NCBI RefSeq assembly: GCF_020921035.1 | Contig: NC_063156.1 | Span: 25,468,283 to 25,532,282 of the forward strand | Direction of reading: 5' to 3' | Length of the DNA: 64,000 bases | Origin: Rhodamnia argentea | Taxonomy: Eukaryota; Streptophyta; Magnoliopsida; Myrtales; Myrtaceae | Notes under the pieces: generated by a model | Database searches by the model: none | Told to the model about the DNA's origin: nothing | The model's input: the letters and a program-made list of their open reading frames with translations, nothing else | Part shown: positions 12,236-25,455 of the stretch, one piece after another | How the letters are laid out: each line of letters begins with the position of its first letter | Numbering within the stretch: the stretch's first letter is position 1 | Translations under genes and position numbers: made by a program

Positions 12236-13762
12236 CGGATCTTCTAAACGCGGCTCGCGGGAGGTGCAAAGTAATCATGACTCGATCCGTACATTTCGTG
12301 GAGGGTGGTGCGCCGATCCTTTTCATAACGTTCCGAAGGTCGCCACCGCTGGCCGCCCCTTCTCAACCCTCTTCGTTTAATCATAAGGGAAAATGTGTGT
12401 CGGACCAACACTAAAGATGTAACACATTCCAATGGCTGAGATCATCCTTTAGCAACTGAGAGAGAGAGAGAGAGATTTAAGGAAAGGTCTTCTCATGGAC
12501 TTAAGACATAAATACGTCACGGGCCACGAGGAATGATCCTAATGCGAAATCAAAATCCACGTTCTTCTCCGTGCCTCGGATGCAATGTGGTACCATATAA
12601 CCTCTATCCTCTCCTTGGTTAGAATCTAATCTATATAGCCTTCTTCACCTTCTTTAAAAATAGAAGTACGAGTAATATAAGAAACCAAATCTTTTGCATG
12701 GCTCTCCGATTGCAATGTGCGCGCGGTCTTTGTGGTTGGCTTTGCTTTGGATTTGTAGGTAGGCGTCGATAATTACAAGCTCTTCGTGGGTTGCTGAACG
12801 CTTCAACAAAGGGCCCCAGCTTAATTAATACAGTTCCTTAACGAATATATGTCTTTCATTTGAAGTGCGTTTTTCTGGCTCTGTAATTTTATGCTTGATG
12901 CGTAAAAAACCATGTTGATTGTTCGCTTTTCTCATAATTAAAAAAGGGAAGAAAATGCTTAGGAAAATAAAAGCAAAAAGAAAAAAAAAAAAAAAAGAGA
13001 AGCTCAACGGATTACATAATGCTCCTGTTACATCTCCTGCTTCCTAAGAAGTAAGAACCCAACAAGAAGTTCACGAATGCTCGGTTGGTGATTGCCTTTT
13101 GCCATAATGTCTGGGGTACTTTTGAGTTTATTTACGTATGAGAAGGTTTTGGATTTTATTTTGCGAATTTGGTAAGTTCTAACGAGGGATATGTTCACTA
13201 AAAGTCTTAAAACTTTTCATGAAAGTGCAATTATATTTTAAAATTTGCAAAAAGTACAATCGAGTCATAAAATTTTCTAAATTGACACAATTGATCCTTT
13301 CATTAACTCTATCAAATTTGACTAATGAAAATTGTTGTCTTGGCTTTTTTTAATATATCTTTTTGTGGTTAAATGAAGTTGTTTTTCTTCCACTTTTTTT
13401 TAATTTTAAAAGGAAAAAAAAAAAAAAAAAAAACGTGGGGCGATGACCCTCGTCTCTAGTTTTGCTTCTGCTTCTATTTTTTTAAATTAAATTAAATAAA
13501 AATTATATTAAAAATCGTATTAGTCCAAAATCACGTCATTTTAGCCGCTTCATCGCTAAGTAAGAGATAGAAAATATTTAAAAAAGCCACGTCAATATTT
13601 GACAAGTTTTAATATATCCTACGTAAGCATGACGATTCAAAATGGGGAGGCCGACAAGGGCCGTGCTCCTCCAAATGGGCGTTTTCAAATTTAATAAAAT
13701 ATTCATCCATAGCAAATAAAATTAGTAAAAAAATCCGTGGATAAAGTGGCGAGCAAGGATTC
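12236..13762. other. AT-rich intergenic DNA
   Basis: A short GA tract lies near 12460-12475. From about 13190 to 13620 there are phrases typical of degenerate inverted-repeat elements (reading in part CATAAAATTTTCTAAATTGA). No gene is supported. Confidence 0.4.
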
Positions 13763-14484
13763 TATGACAACGATTTTGATCCGAAAAAGTGATTTTGATT
13801 AGAATTGATTTTTTTTTATTCCGTTCTCCGGATGAGTTTTAGAAAATTAGAATGTATATGATAATTGCACAAAATTTCTGTTATTGAAAATAATTTCTCT
13901 TCCCGATTTTTGTCATTTAAGTTAGATAGTTGCATAGTTATTTTATGAAATTTCATCCTACATTTGGAATTAATTGAAATATTAATTCATATCGATTATC
14001 TTATATAACATATTGCATATTGCATAAAACATTTTTCCATGCTGTTTCATCATAACGAGATTTTAATCTTAAAAAAGAGAGATCATGTTGAGTCGGTGTG
14101 TGATTTCGGATTTGTTTAGTTAGTTACCTTTTAATTCTCACTTGTCCAAATAAATTTTAGGCTCTCATATGTAATTTTAGTGTGGTACAATGATTCATTA
14201 TTGAATGTGGCTACAATGAATAGATCAATTATAGTATAGAATTTAAATAGGGATGTTGATCATATATGTTTTTAACATGTTCGATTTTTGTATTTAAAAA
14301 GCAAAAAAAAATGTTTTTGAAAAGTTATTCTTTTTTTTTCAAAATCAGCATTTTTTAATTCTTATTTTTCCTTCAAAATTATTCTCGAAAATAGAATCAG
14401 AATAATTTATATTATTAAATGTGTTTCTCATTATTTTTTATTTTAAAAAATAAAATCAGAGGATCAAAATTGTTGTTATGAAAA
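13763..14484. mobile_element. probable non-autonomous DNA transposon
   Basis: The left end (TGACAACGATTTTGATCC, from about 13767) is matched in inverse orientation near 14465-14482 (GGATCAAAATTGTTGTTA on the plus strand). The interior is AT-rich and has no long frame. Its end sequences resemble sub-terminal parts of the element at 25456-26852. Precise ends and target duplication are unclear. Confidence 0.4.
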
Positions 14485-14910
14485 GGTAAAAATGGGAACT
14501 TTAATTGACATATAAAGAGGATGCCAGGATTCTCCTTGCTTGCAGCATGTGTCGTCGGGTTTCAAGATTCAGGTCAGTAGTAATTGGCAGGGAACATCAA
14601 TTCCTGTACGGCCGACCCCATTGTACTTTCGGAGAGACACGGGCCATGAATTCCCCTGTTCCCACCACGAGAGTTCCCCAAATTAGCACAGCGAGACCGA
14701 ACTGAACGAAAGCCAAGACAGAGTCACTGTCTTCTTCTTCTTCTTTCTTTGTATGCCGGAAGATTCTGCAGAGCGGTCGATTTTCTTGATTACTCGGGGG
14801 GGTCAAGAAACCGCAAGAATTCCGGCCGGCTTTCACGTGTGGGCGCGTGCGTGCTGATCCATGCCCTGCAAAGACAAAAACGGTGCGGTCAGGACCCATA
14901 TCCTCCCAAT

Positions 14911-14919
14911 TTATATATT
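14911..14919 (+). promoter_or_regulatory. candidate TATA box of PHYC
   Basis: TTATATATT lies in the only clear TATA context upstream of the PHYC leader. A leader intron ending at a TTTTTCAG/A acceptor near 15247 would fit the roughly 700 bp to the start codon. This is inferred from sequence context only. Confidence 0.35.
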
Positions 14920-15618
14920 GTTCTCTGAGTAAATTAGTTTGATCGGTGTTCTTATACTTTAGTGCAACGTTTTTGTTCTGTTCTCTGGTTTTCGCGCAGA
15001 GTCAGTTTGTTCGTATGTGCGAAGCTGTTTGGTAATTGGAGTTGGCTCATTATCCGAAGGCAAAATTTGATAAATTTAAGGTGGGCACCGAGTGACTAGT
15101 TCAGTGGATCTTGGCGCATCAGCCATTCAGCTTTCTTGGGTGGTTATCTTCAGTAGGGCTTTGTGAAGGCAGATTCAAGAAGGGCCAAAGGATTGCAATT
15201 CTCACTCGGCCTTTTTCCCCTCATGTTTGCCATTTTTTGTTTTTCAGATTGGGAATCTAAGAATTAGAACCCTCATGCGACTTCTGTAGCTTTTTATCTC
15301 TTCCTTTACCATTGCTTGATGGGTTTAGTACGAAAAAGACGGGTTTTCTAGATGATAATGAGATTCACTCTGTCGACTTTGACATCGAATCCTGGGTCCG
15401 ATGGAGCCAGTTGGTGATAAAGGGTTTCTCATTGGTTCTTGATTCTAGCTTTTCATTTTGGCATCTGATGGAATTTTCTCTTTTTCTGTGTACTCTTTCC
15501 GGAACATGTGGTTTGAGGATATGTCGGCGGGGTTTAGTGTGGTGGTTTTTGTAGTATCTTGAATAAATCGATTGCAAGTGTAGAAGGAAGATAGTGTGAG
15601 GAACTGGGGGAGTTGGAA

Positions 15619-18600
15619 ATGTCGTCCAAATCGACGAACAAGACGGACTGCTCACCAAGCAGCTCGGCTCGATCGAGGCACGGGGCGCGTGTCGTTGCCC
15701 AGACACCCATTGACGCGAAGCTTCATATCGACTTTGAAGAATCCGAACAGTTGTTTGATTACTCTACTTCAGTCGACTTCAACATCTCGAGCTCCACTGG
15801 CAATGTCCCCTCATTGACCATCTCGGCGTATCTTCAGAAAATGCAGAGGGGGCAGCTGATCCAACCCTTTGGTTGCATGGTCGCTGTCGATGAACAGAAT
15901 TTCACCGTTCTCGCCTACAGTGAAAATGCCCCAGAAATGTTGGACTTGGCCCCACATGCAGTTCCTAACATTGAGCAGCAAGAAGCCCTTACGTTCGGCT
16001 TGGATGTCCGAACTCTATTTCGGTCCTCGGGTGCGGCTGCCTTGCAGAAAGCCGCAAATTTTGGGGAAGTTAATCTTCTCAATCCCATATTAGTACACTG
16101 CAGAACTTCGGGCAAGCCCTTTTATGCAATTCTTCACAGAATTGATGTGGGCTTAGTCATAGATTTGGAGCCAGTGAATCCAGCTGATGTTCCTGTGACG
16201 GCTGCGGGAGCCTTAAAGTCTTATAAGCTCGCGGCAAAGGCCATCTCTAGATTGCAATCTTTGCCGAGCTGTAGTATATCTTTGTTATGTGACGTACTCG
16301 TTAAGGAAGTCAGCGAACTGACTGGTTATGATCGTGTCATGGTGTATAAATTTCATGAGGATGAGCATGGGGAAGTTATTGCTGAGTGCTGTCGGCCTGA
16401 TCTAGAACCTTACCTGGGGTTGCATTATCCAGCTACTGATATTCCACAGGCATCAAGGTTCCTCTTCATGAAGAATAAGGTCAGGATGATATGTGACTGT
16501 TCGGCTTCACCAGTTAAAGTAAACCAAGACAAGCGATTGGCCCAGCCACTAAGTCTTTGCGGTTCCACTTTGAGATCTCCTCACGGGTGTCATGCTCAGT
16601 ACATGGCAAACATGGGTTCAATTGCTTCTCTTGTTATGTCTGTTACCATTAATGAGGATGATGAAGACACGGAAAGCAACCAACAGAAAGGAAGAAAATT
16701 ATGGGGTTTAGTAGTTTGCCACCACACAATTCCCAGGTTTGTTCCATTTCCTTTGAGGTATGCTTGTGAATTCTTGATTCAAGTTTTCGGTGTACAAATA
16801 AACAAGGAAGTTGAGTTGGCAGCTCAGTCGAGGGAGAAGCACATCTTGAGAACGCAGACTGTTCTCTGTGACATGCTCCTTAGAGATGCTCCTCTAGGTA
16901 TTGTCACTCAATCACCAAATGTTATGGATCTCGTGAAGTGTGATGGGGCTGCTCTCTACTACCAGCAGAAGTTTTGGCTGCTCGGGGTCTGTCCTACAGA
17001 GGCACAGATTAAAGAATTAGCGGATTGGCTTCTTGAGTATCATAGTGGGAGTACTGGCTTAAGTACCGATAGCCTTATGGAAGCTGGTTATCCTGGAGCT
17101 TCGGTCCTCGGTGATACAATTTGTGGGATGGCAGCCATTAAGATTACTTCAAAGGACTTCCTTTTTTGGTTCCGCTCCCACACTGCAAAAGAGATCAAAT
17201 GGGGTGGCGCGAAACATGATCCTGGTGACAGAGATGATGGTAGACGTATGCACCCCAGGTCGTCATTCAGTGCATTTTTGGAGGTTGTTAAGCACAGGAG
17301 TGTACTGTGGAAGGATGTCGAAATGGATGCTATCCATTCCTTGCAGCTGATATTGAGGGAATCTTTGCACGATGATTTGATTCAAGATTCCAAGGTTCTT
17401 GTAAATGTTCCTTCACCTGAGAACCGGGCTGTCATTGATGATAGGATACAAAAGATGGACGAATTGCGTTTTGTCACAAATGAGATGGTACGCCTCATTG
17501 AGACTGCTGCTGTCCCTATCCTGGCTGTTGATGCATCTGGTAATATCAATGGGTGGAACGACAAGGTCGCTGAAATCACAGGTTTTTCGGTTCAGCATGC
17601 AATAAACATGCCTATAGTTGATCTAGTTGCAGATGACTCGGTAGATAGAGTGCGGAAGATGCTCTCGTTGGCCTTGCAAGGTATGTGCTTCTCAAGATCT
17701 TATCAGCTAGCTTAATCCAAAATCAATAGTTATACGTGCAATTTCGATATGTAGTTTTGACTAGTTGTGGTACTCAAACTGATTGACTGCACAGTCTGAA
17801 GCTGAAAAGTTGCGTGCTCGCTGCAGAGTGAAAGAAATATTCTTCAGTTATTCATACATAATTCACTTGAATTACCGCCATATCTTTATGGTGAATAGAT
17901 TTAGCTTACTAAAATTGGTGTGATTGTTCCGACTCTTTTTTCCATGTCTGTTAAGCAAATTCGCTGATGTTCTTAGTATCAGTTCCATACTTAGCAATTG
18001 TTCTACTGTCTGATGAAATGCCGTGTTTGTCAGGAATAGACAGCTATAATAATTATCAATGTATTGCTGGATTTTCTCTATACTACATGATGGTAGATAC
18101 CTGATATGTGTATGATAAGTACATATTAATATTATTAATAATCTTAACCCTTTGGAATCTTGACATAATTGTCTTAATGTTCTTGTCTGACTTTCGTTCT
18201 TCCTGTCTTGCATGTCTTCTGATTGGTTGAGGACTAATACGTGGCAGGTGTTGAAGAGCAGAATGTCGAAATCAAGCTAAAAAAGAATGGCATTCAAGAT
18301 GACAAAAGTCCTCTGGTATTGGTAGTTAATGCATGCTGTAGCCGTGATGCAAAGGAAAACGTGGTGGGAATATGCTTCGTTGGACAGGACATTACTGGAC
18401 AAAAGATGATTGTGGACAAATATACCCGTATCCAAGGTGATTATGTTGGAATTGTGCGGAATCCATCTGCACTTATTCCTCCAATTTTTTTGACCGATGA
18501 GTATGGACGGTGCTTGGAATGGAACGATGCAATGCAAAAACTCTCCGGTTTAAACAGGGAAGAAGTTGTTGACAGAATGCTACTTGGCGAGGTTTTCACG

Positions 18601-20719
18601 GTTAACAACTTTGGTTGCCGTCTAAAAGATCATGACACTTTAACCAAACTGAGGATCTTGTTGAATGGTGTAATTGCAGGACAGGATGGGGATAAACTTC
18701 TGTTTGGGTTCTTTGATCAGCATGGTAGGTATATTGAGGCACTAATTTCTGCAAACAAAAGAACAGACACCGAGGGAAAGATCACTGGGGTATTGTGCTT
18801 TCTTCATGTCACCAGTCCAGAGCTTCAGTATGCCATGCAGGTTCAGATGATGTCAGAGCAAGCTGCCGCTAATAGCCTTAAGAAATTGGCTTATATCCGC
18901 CAAGAGATTAGAAAACCTCTCAATGGGATAATATGCGTGCAAAATCTGATGGGGGCCTCTGATTTAAGCAATGAGCAGAGTGAACTTTTGAAGACGAGTA
19001 CTTTGTGTCGGGAGCAGCTAGAGAAGATTGTTAATGACACTGACATTCAAAGCATAGAAGACTGGTATGTTGTCCCAATGTGATGGTATACCTGTAAATA
19101 TGTATTCATCGAGGATGTAAAATTGGTTTTCGTCTTTGCTCTCTTCTTCTCCTTTGGGAGGCCAAGTGTCTTACTTCTTATGGAAAATTTCTGATTAAGT
19201 TGTTTTTCGTGGAACATCTTATGGGCACCTGTCTAAATCGTGGGAAACTTCTTAGAATTTGGAATTGCTATAAGGAAAACTGGTCTATTTTCTTTTTATT
19301 TTTAGATTTTTCTTGGCTTCGCCCCATGAAAGTTTACTTTTCCTGAATGAGTTACATGATTTCCTTAACTTTTAACTTTATTAATGAACTTTTCCTTGTT
19401 TGTCAATTATGGTGCCAATATGACAGTTATGGGGAACTGAACATGGGCGAGTTCAACCTTGAGCAAACGCTACGAGTTGTCATAAATCAAGCAATGATAC
19501 TGAGCCAAGAACGTGCGGTACAGGTCGTTCTTGATTTGCCTGTTGAAGTGTCGACCGTGCATTTATATGGTGATAAGTTGAGATTGCAGCAAGTTCTTTC
19601 CAATTTTCTGACAAATGTGATCCTTTTCACCCCCAACAATGAAGCATCATCTGTGATCCTGAGGGCAATTCCAAGAATGGAGCAGATAGGGAAGAAGATG
19701 CACATAGTCCACCTCGAATTTCGGTAATTTGCACATTCATAATATGATCTCAATGTTACCATCTTTCCCTGTATATTGCACCCATATATGCTTACAGAGC
19801 TCAAATTTGGAAAATTGTAACACTTGTGCTGGAATGTCATATTAGCTTTTTGAGCAGAATAACGTGTCTTCTAAATATGGTTAAGTTTGTGACTGATCTA
19901 CCTCCCTCGATGATTAATAGCTTTCATCATATAGTTGCATGAATATGTAGAAGTTCCAAAACGATGAGATAAGTTAGTCAAATCGCTCTATGTACTTTCC
20001 CTCCTTGGGTCTAGACATTGATGAGCATTTATTTGATGCTGCATTGGTTTCTCTGGTGGCATAAATATTGATCTTGTTGCTACTTTCTGAAAGTAAGGAA
20101 ACCATCACCGTTAATGCATCATCTTCATTGCACGGTACTTACAGTGATGATGAGGTAGCCTGTCATTGCACTTCTAAGTATTGTAGGTGCAGTTCATTTA
20201 CTTTTTTAGTAACTCGACCATTGCTCCAACACATTTATAGTTGCTTTAATGCTCTGATACATGCCCTGAGAACTGTTTCATCTTGTAGTTGTCAAAAGTT
20301 TCTAAAAGAATCTAAATGAAACGATAGTGCTGGTATTTTTGAAGACTGAATGGTCATGAAACATCAATGTGTTTATCAATAATATTTAGAAATGGTCATA
20401 GGTGATGTGGTTGTAAAACATCTGATCCCAGTTAGATGAAAATGCTTGATCTTGGCTGTTTCGGTGGTCAAATGCATGCTACAAATTCAGCACATTGAAC
20501 TGTGATTTCAGGATTACACATCCAGCACCTGGAATTCCAGAGAAATTGATTAACGAGATGTTTCACCACAGCCAAGGTGTGTCGAGGGAAGGCCTTGGAC
20601 TGTACATCAGCCAGAAGCTCGTAAAGATAATGAACGGAAGTGCTCAATATCTTAGGGAGGCAGAGAGGTCGTCCTTCATTATTCTGGTGGAATTTCCGCT
20701 TGTTGATCACTCCAGTTGA
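15619..20719 (+). CDS. PHYC: phytochrome C photoreceptor
   Basis: Four coding exons, 15619-17680, 18248-19064, 19427-19723 and 20512-20719, splice in frame to 1127 aa, normal for phyC. The frame opens at a TTG six bases earlier; ATG 15619 gives [10 protein letters not shown], typical of phyC rather than phyA, B or E. Order: N-terminal extension, PAS (about 70-185), GAF with bilin attachment Cys324 in [13 protein letters not shown] domain, two PAS repeats across the exon 1/2 junction, and a histidine-kinase-related module. The H-box region reads [12 protein letters not shown], so the phospho-accepting His is absent, as in plant phytochromes generally. The protein would be a red/far-red receptor that moves between cytosol and nucleus and acts in photomorphogenesis and flowering. 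No stop or frameshift was seen within the exons. Confidence 0.97.
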
Positions 20720-20857
20720 TGAAGTTTCTTTCAAAAGGCTTTTTAAGCAGACAAGTTCCTGTAGCCGCTCGCTGCCCCAAGAGGGGTCCATTCTCACGTC
20801 TGTTGAGTGCTTTTCTTGGTGCATGTGCATGCGGAATTTCGAGTGACGAGTTGCAAC

Positions 20858-20863
20858 AATAAA
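20858..20863 (+). terminator. polyadenylation signal of PHYC
   Basis: AATAAA lies about 140 bp after the PHYC stop codon, a usual distance for a plant 3' end. Confidence 0.5.
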
Positions 20864-20899
20864 CATGGTTCTCAATTTGTAAAGCAGAGTCAATTTTCA

Positions 20900-22224
20900 G
20901 AATCAGAAGTGGGGATGAATATTTGTATGGGTGGCTCTTTTCCACCAAGTCAACACTGGAAAAGTTTCTAGTGACTTGGGAATCCCACCAAGCCGTCTGT
21001 GGATTGTCATTTCGCCATGCTGTGTTTTCTCAGTGAAAATTCGAGTGTCTCGAACTGAATTGGGTTCAATTAGCAGATGGTGCAGAGCTGGTCATGTGGC
21101 GTGATAGCCTCAAGAAAATTCGATGGAGCTGATTTTTTCTTCGCTGAAATTCGAGGCCTGATAACCAGTTCAGTCTGGGGGGAAAAGGGAATAGAGGTAA
21201 GCGAGCCAAGCTTCTTTGTATATATTGCTGAGGAATGAAAAAGCAAAAAATGATTGCTGGCTGTATCCCTCTTGGTTGAAATAACAAGCCTCTTCGAAGG
21301 CGAGCTTTTTCGCAACAATTGCATTTACTTGTTCATATTGCGCTTCTTTCTCAGAATGCACTAGACTCATCCCAAAGTTCTTTGTCGGATGTACGTACTA
21401 ATTACATTGCAATGGGAGGAGGGAAACTCCTCTTGAAAGGAACCTTACATGTAGCTTCATGATAGGTTTGAGCTCCCGTATGTGTTTCTCTTGGGTGATC
21501 CGAGTGCATGCGCACCTAGTTCACTCAATTCGTGTTGAAATGCACGTGTGAGTTGTGTTAAAAAAGTCTCATATTGAAAGATTGTTGTGTTATTCTGTTG
21601 TGTTGTAGTTAATATATTTTAGTTGGCTAAAAACCCACCGACTTGATTTTTGAATGAATGTGGATCTAATTAAATATGTTGACAAACTCAAACTTGGGAT
21701 TCCTCTTGGATCTGCTCAGGTGAAGATATTGCGGTCAATTAAGGCAACAAAGTGAAGATTCGAGCTGAGACATGTTGATGCAGAAGGATGGGTGAATTTA
21801 TACTGAGCTCACACATAAGGGGATTGTTGAGATGCATGCATGAGTTTGTGCTGTGAAGTAGTAAATATATTCTAGTTGGCTCATGGTAAGTTGATATGTT
21901 GACTGGTTCGGACTTGAACTCTCTATTGTGATCTCCCTAGGTGAAAGTATCGATCTTCTATTGCCTGCTCCCAACAATCTGTTGGATCTAGTGGGGCTGA
22001 CGAGGGAGTCCCAGGAGTTGGCACTTGGCAGTTAGCATGCCTAGGTTCACCATAGGATGGCTCCTTTTGCGCACTCCTATTTGTTGAGCTGAAGATGCGG
22101 GTGTTTCCCACTTTGGCAATTCACTGCAAGAGACTAGGAAATTGACGATCAGCCAATCTCTTCAAGGATAATCAACCGGTTCTGGCTGTCGTGGCTTTTC
22201 TTCTTCGATTCTAAACATACGTGT
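20900..22224. other. intergenic with a dispersed-repeat remnant
   Basis: At about 21535-21720 the sequence (ATGCACGTGTGAGTTGTGTT, AAAAAGTCTCATATTG, GTTAATATATTTTAGTTGG, ATATGTTGACAAACTC) matches the layout of 54125-54320 and partly 21830-21960. These look like pieces of LTR or another dispersed repeat. No gene is supported. Confidence 0.45.
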
Positions 22225-22860
22225 GAATGCATCATGATGCGTCGGGAGACCGTCGCATTTTGGACTCAGGGAAGCTTTCTCCGACATTTTTGTGGAACAT
22301 ACTGGATATAGAGTTAAGCATTTGCCTTTTCATTTAATCTTTTCATTATCCTTTTCTCGAGTTGAAGGAGAACGATGCTTGAATTCAACTGGTCTGAGTT
22401 TACGGTATAGTCCATCGTAGACAGCATCGTACTCAGACGGGGTTTATTTCAAGCTTTGTATGTAAGTGTATGTACATGTAGTGCGTTTGACCAAGATATG
22501 GTTTCCCGACAGAGGTTGTGTCTCGATTCTATGCATCACACCGAGTCCCCGGACCAACATTGTGTCGACTGTTCAGACACTGCGCGTTCCACTTGGTCAC
22601 GGATTGTGAACGATCAGCTCGGTTTGGTTTATATCCTTGATACATGTTATCTTGCAAAGGTTTAATATCTATGTTGAGCTTCTTGTTTACCTATACGCTT
22701 GATGCGAACCGTCTGAAATAGACCCGGAGGATGCCAAGTTATTGGTTTGGTGGGATTCGTGATTTGATTGAATTGCCTTGGCTTTCCTTCGAATTGAGCC
22801 AAATTGTAACCCGGTTTCCCCTTACTCCAATAGCGAGTTTCGGACAGGCCAATCATGTTT
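22225..22860. repeat. dispersed repeat family R, copy 1
   Basis: It shares ordered blocks with copies at 28080-28515 and 28615-29200: GCGTCGGGAGAC; TATGTAAGTGTATGTAC; GACAGAGG..TGTCTCGATT; a CACG/CGCGTTCCAC block; GATTGTGAA; GCTCGGTTTGGT; TATATCC; CTTCTTGTTTAC; GCTTGATGCGAACCG; GGAGGATG; TTATTGGTTTGG. Frames inside differ between copies, so coding is unlikely. The class is unknown. Confidence 0.7.
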
Positions 22861-22899
22861 GCCCTAAGCAGAAACTTTTTTTTTTGAAGCAGAAATAAT

Positions 22900-23400
22900 A
22901 TTTCATTTCATTCACTTTCTCGGGACACAAGAGAGAAATATCGTAGTTCAACTACAAACCAAACAACTTCAAAACAAAACAAGCTTTAGATAATAAGATA
23001 AATCATCGGAACAAAAGTATGAGTCACAAGCTTAAAGAGCACATCTATGATTTCTTTACATCGTAATCGGCGGTCGATCATCGAATTCGTCTTCAATAAT
23101 AAGCGCACACCGAGAACTTCATTTGTTGCTACGGTTTTGCTTTTCAGCGATACACATCTAGATTTGGTGTCCCCAACACCATCACCGGGAAAAGTAAAAA
23201 AGTTGAATGAGCATAGATTTGACACTTGTGAGAACGAAACCTTCACGAAGCTCCTCCGATCTCCTTCAAAATTGGACTTGTTCACTAATGAAACCCGAGA
23301 AGAGCAAAACCCCGAAAACATACGCGTAGAAATCCCAAATCTAAACTAAACCGGGATAAAAATCTTCCAAAAATGAGATAGAAAAGCTTTTAGATCTAGA
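22900..23400. repeat. dispersed repeat family S, copy 1
   Basis: The stretch around 23090-23220 matches 52365-52505: AATAAGCxCACACC, ACACATCTAGATTT or its near form, a CCxxAACACCATCACCG block, and GAGCATAGA. Minus-strand frames in both copies share the short string DTKSRC, which hints at an old coding origin, but neither copy is open. The surrounding 22890-23400 is of the same composition. Confidence 0.5.
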
Positions 23401-23661
23401 CTAAATCGGAAGAGACAAGTTTTCAAATGGAATGAAAGCAAGAAGAAAAAAAATAGAAAATCAAAACAACTTGAGAAAAGGCAGAGGGGGAGGGATTTCT
23501 CTCTCCCTCGGAAAATGCTTTTCAAATGTTCCGCATGGAGTTTTAATATTTTTAAATATTTTAAATAATTTTTTTAATGGTTGAGAAAAGAAAAAGAAGA
23601 AAAAACAAAATATTTATTAAAATTATAAAAAAAATATTCATGTTAGCGCCAACCATGACAA

Positions 23662-23967
23662 GTATGTAGACATGGCCACGGGCCGGTTTGAGCTTGGAAC
23701 CGGCCCGGCCCCTCATGAGTCGGTTACGGTTTAAAAAAATTCAAAACCGGTTCCGAACCGCAAAAAAAAAAAAAAAAAGGAGAAAAGAGCCAACGGCTCT
23801 TCCCCCTCCCCCTCCCCAAACGACCTAAAATTGGGCCGAATCGGAACCGGCCTAGAACCGGGACTGCCCCTTTAAGGGCCGGTTCCAGTTCAAGCATAGC
23901 CACGAACCGGAACCGCCGGTTCATGAACCCGAATCGGCGGTTCACGGCTCGTGGCCATGTCTACACC
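23662..23967. mobile_element. hAT-like MITE, 306 bp
   Basis: Terminal inverted repeats TGTAGACATGGCCACG (23665-23680) and its complement (ending 23965) flank a GC-rich core containing repeated CCGGTT/AACCGG words. Flanking 8-mers CATGACAA and TATGACAA agree at 7 of 8 positions, which fits a hAT-type target duplication. It is inserted in an AT-rich, older repeat. The 73-codon minus frame here is an artefact of the core. Confidence 0.7.
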
Positions 23968-24189
23968 TATGACAACCGACGCCCACGTTAGCTAATTTTC
24001 GATCAAAATTGGCTAGATTAACTCAATTAACAAATATGCAAAAGATTTAGAACCGCATTGGCATCAATGCAAAAGGTTTAGTACTCTTGACATCAATACA
24101 AAAGGTTTAGGACTAGAAAAATTCCAAATGAGACTTTTCCTAATTTATTTAGTTTCTGATTCTAAGTCAATTCATTATTTTGTGACAAA

Positions 24190-24670
24190 ATTCCAACTAA
24201 GAGCTTGGAACTTATTTCAAGTAGGAGCTTGAAATGGCCATGTCGATATCAAATAAAGGCATGAAGTGACTATGGCGATTTCAAATAAGGGCCTCCCTTA
24301 TCAGCTGGCTGAATATTCCTATCGATCAAGGACATTTTCGCCTTAAAACCATTGTAATATTAATTTTTTTTGTTTTTTCTCATTAATTTTTTTTTTTTTT
24401 GGTTTACTATAGCCAGCGAGGGCTGGCCAAGCGACCCCCGCCCGGATCCGGAGCCCTCTTTGGGTATCATTAGAGACCGACCACCTGTGAAAAAGAAAGA
24501 AAAATGAAAAAAGGAAGAAATAAAGAAAAAATAATAATAAAGGACGATAATGCTCTTATTTGAGACTGTCATTGCCACTTTCGGCCCTTATTCGAAATCA
24601 TGTCCACTTCTATCCTTATTTAAAAAAATTATAACACTTTAAGCCCTTACTTGGAAATTTCCTATCTTTG
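24190..24670. mobile_element. imperfect long inverted-repeat element
   Basis: Left-arm phrases such as TTTCAAGTAGGAGCTTGAAA and CAAATAAAGGCATGAAGTG reappear complemented on the right (CTTATTTGAGAC, CACTTTCGGCCCTTATT, TTTAAGCCCTTACTTGGAAA). The centre is T-rich followed by a GC-rich block near 24410-24480. No transposase is present. Confidence 0.5.
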
Positions 24671-25455
24671 GTGCCGTGAGACTGGCTGAAATAAGTGACG
24701 AATGAAATTTGTTGCTATATATTTTTGTGAGTTTAGTGGCAAAATTCACATAAAAGGACACAAGAACATATTTAGGATCATTTCTTTTATTTCTTCTTTC
24801 TTCTTTCTTCTTCTTCCCTCAATCCCGACTGTAGAAGCTCACGCCTCACGAGCCACCTGTCTCCAATACCCGCCCACTCCCGTCCCCCCTTTCCATGCGG
24901 TTCCATCTAGGGATGGGCACAATGAATCGATTGGCGTTAGAACCACCCGAATCGAATCGAAAATTGCCTGGATCGGATAGAATTGGCCAATTGGGTCCGA
25001 TTCTGGAGGTCCCTAGTTCTTTAAGATGAAACTAGTGTCCGGACGGTCCGGGTCCAAGAGAAAACTAGACCGACCGGGCCGCCCAATCAAATTGATAATT
25101 TCCTTTCTAATTTTTCAAAAAATAAAAATGCTGAAGAAACAAGAAGAAGCTTCTTCGTTCCCAATTCCCATTCCGTGATCTACTATACAAACGCGAGACT
25201 CCTGCGAAATATTGATATAAATAATACGACATAAGATACACGCATTGCCCAGTGGAGTTTGACCTCGCAAATTTTACCACAAACGATATTCTCCCCCGAA
25301 AAAGATTTAATGAGTCTCCAGAACTGCGGGTCTATGAGAAAACCGAACCAACCCAGATCATGCTCACCCCATAGTTCCATCCGCCGTCGCTGCCCTCACA
25401 GGGGGCCTAATTGGTGGGCAAACAGGAGGACTTTTTGCCAAAGTTAGTAATCTAA

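Noticed and set aside
12040-12414. 124-codon and 92-codon plus frames
   Set aside because: They fall mainly in the third unit of a tandem repeat, are low-complexity Phe/Lys-rich, and lack a domain or conserved frame in the other units.
22456-22665. Cys-rich 69-codon frame that could be read as a small secreted protein
   Set aside because: It lies in dispersed repeat family R, and the frame is not conserved in the other two copies.
24908-25090. Third hAT-like terminus (TAGGGATGGGCA)
   Set aside because: Only a left end is visible. No matching right end or target duplication was found, so it is not listed as an element.
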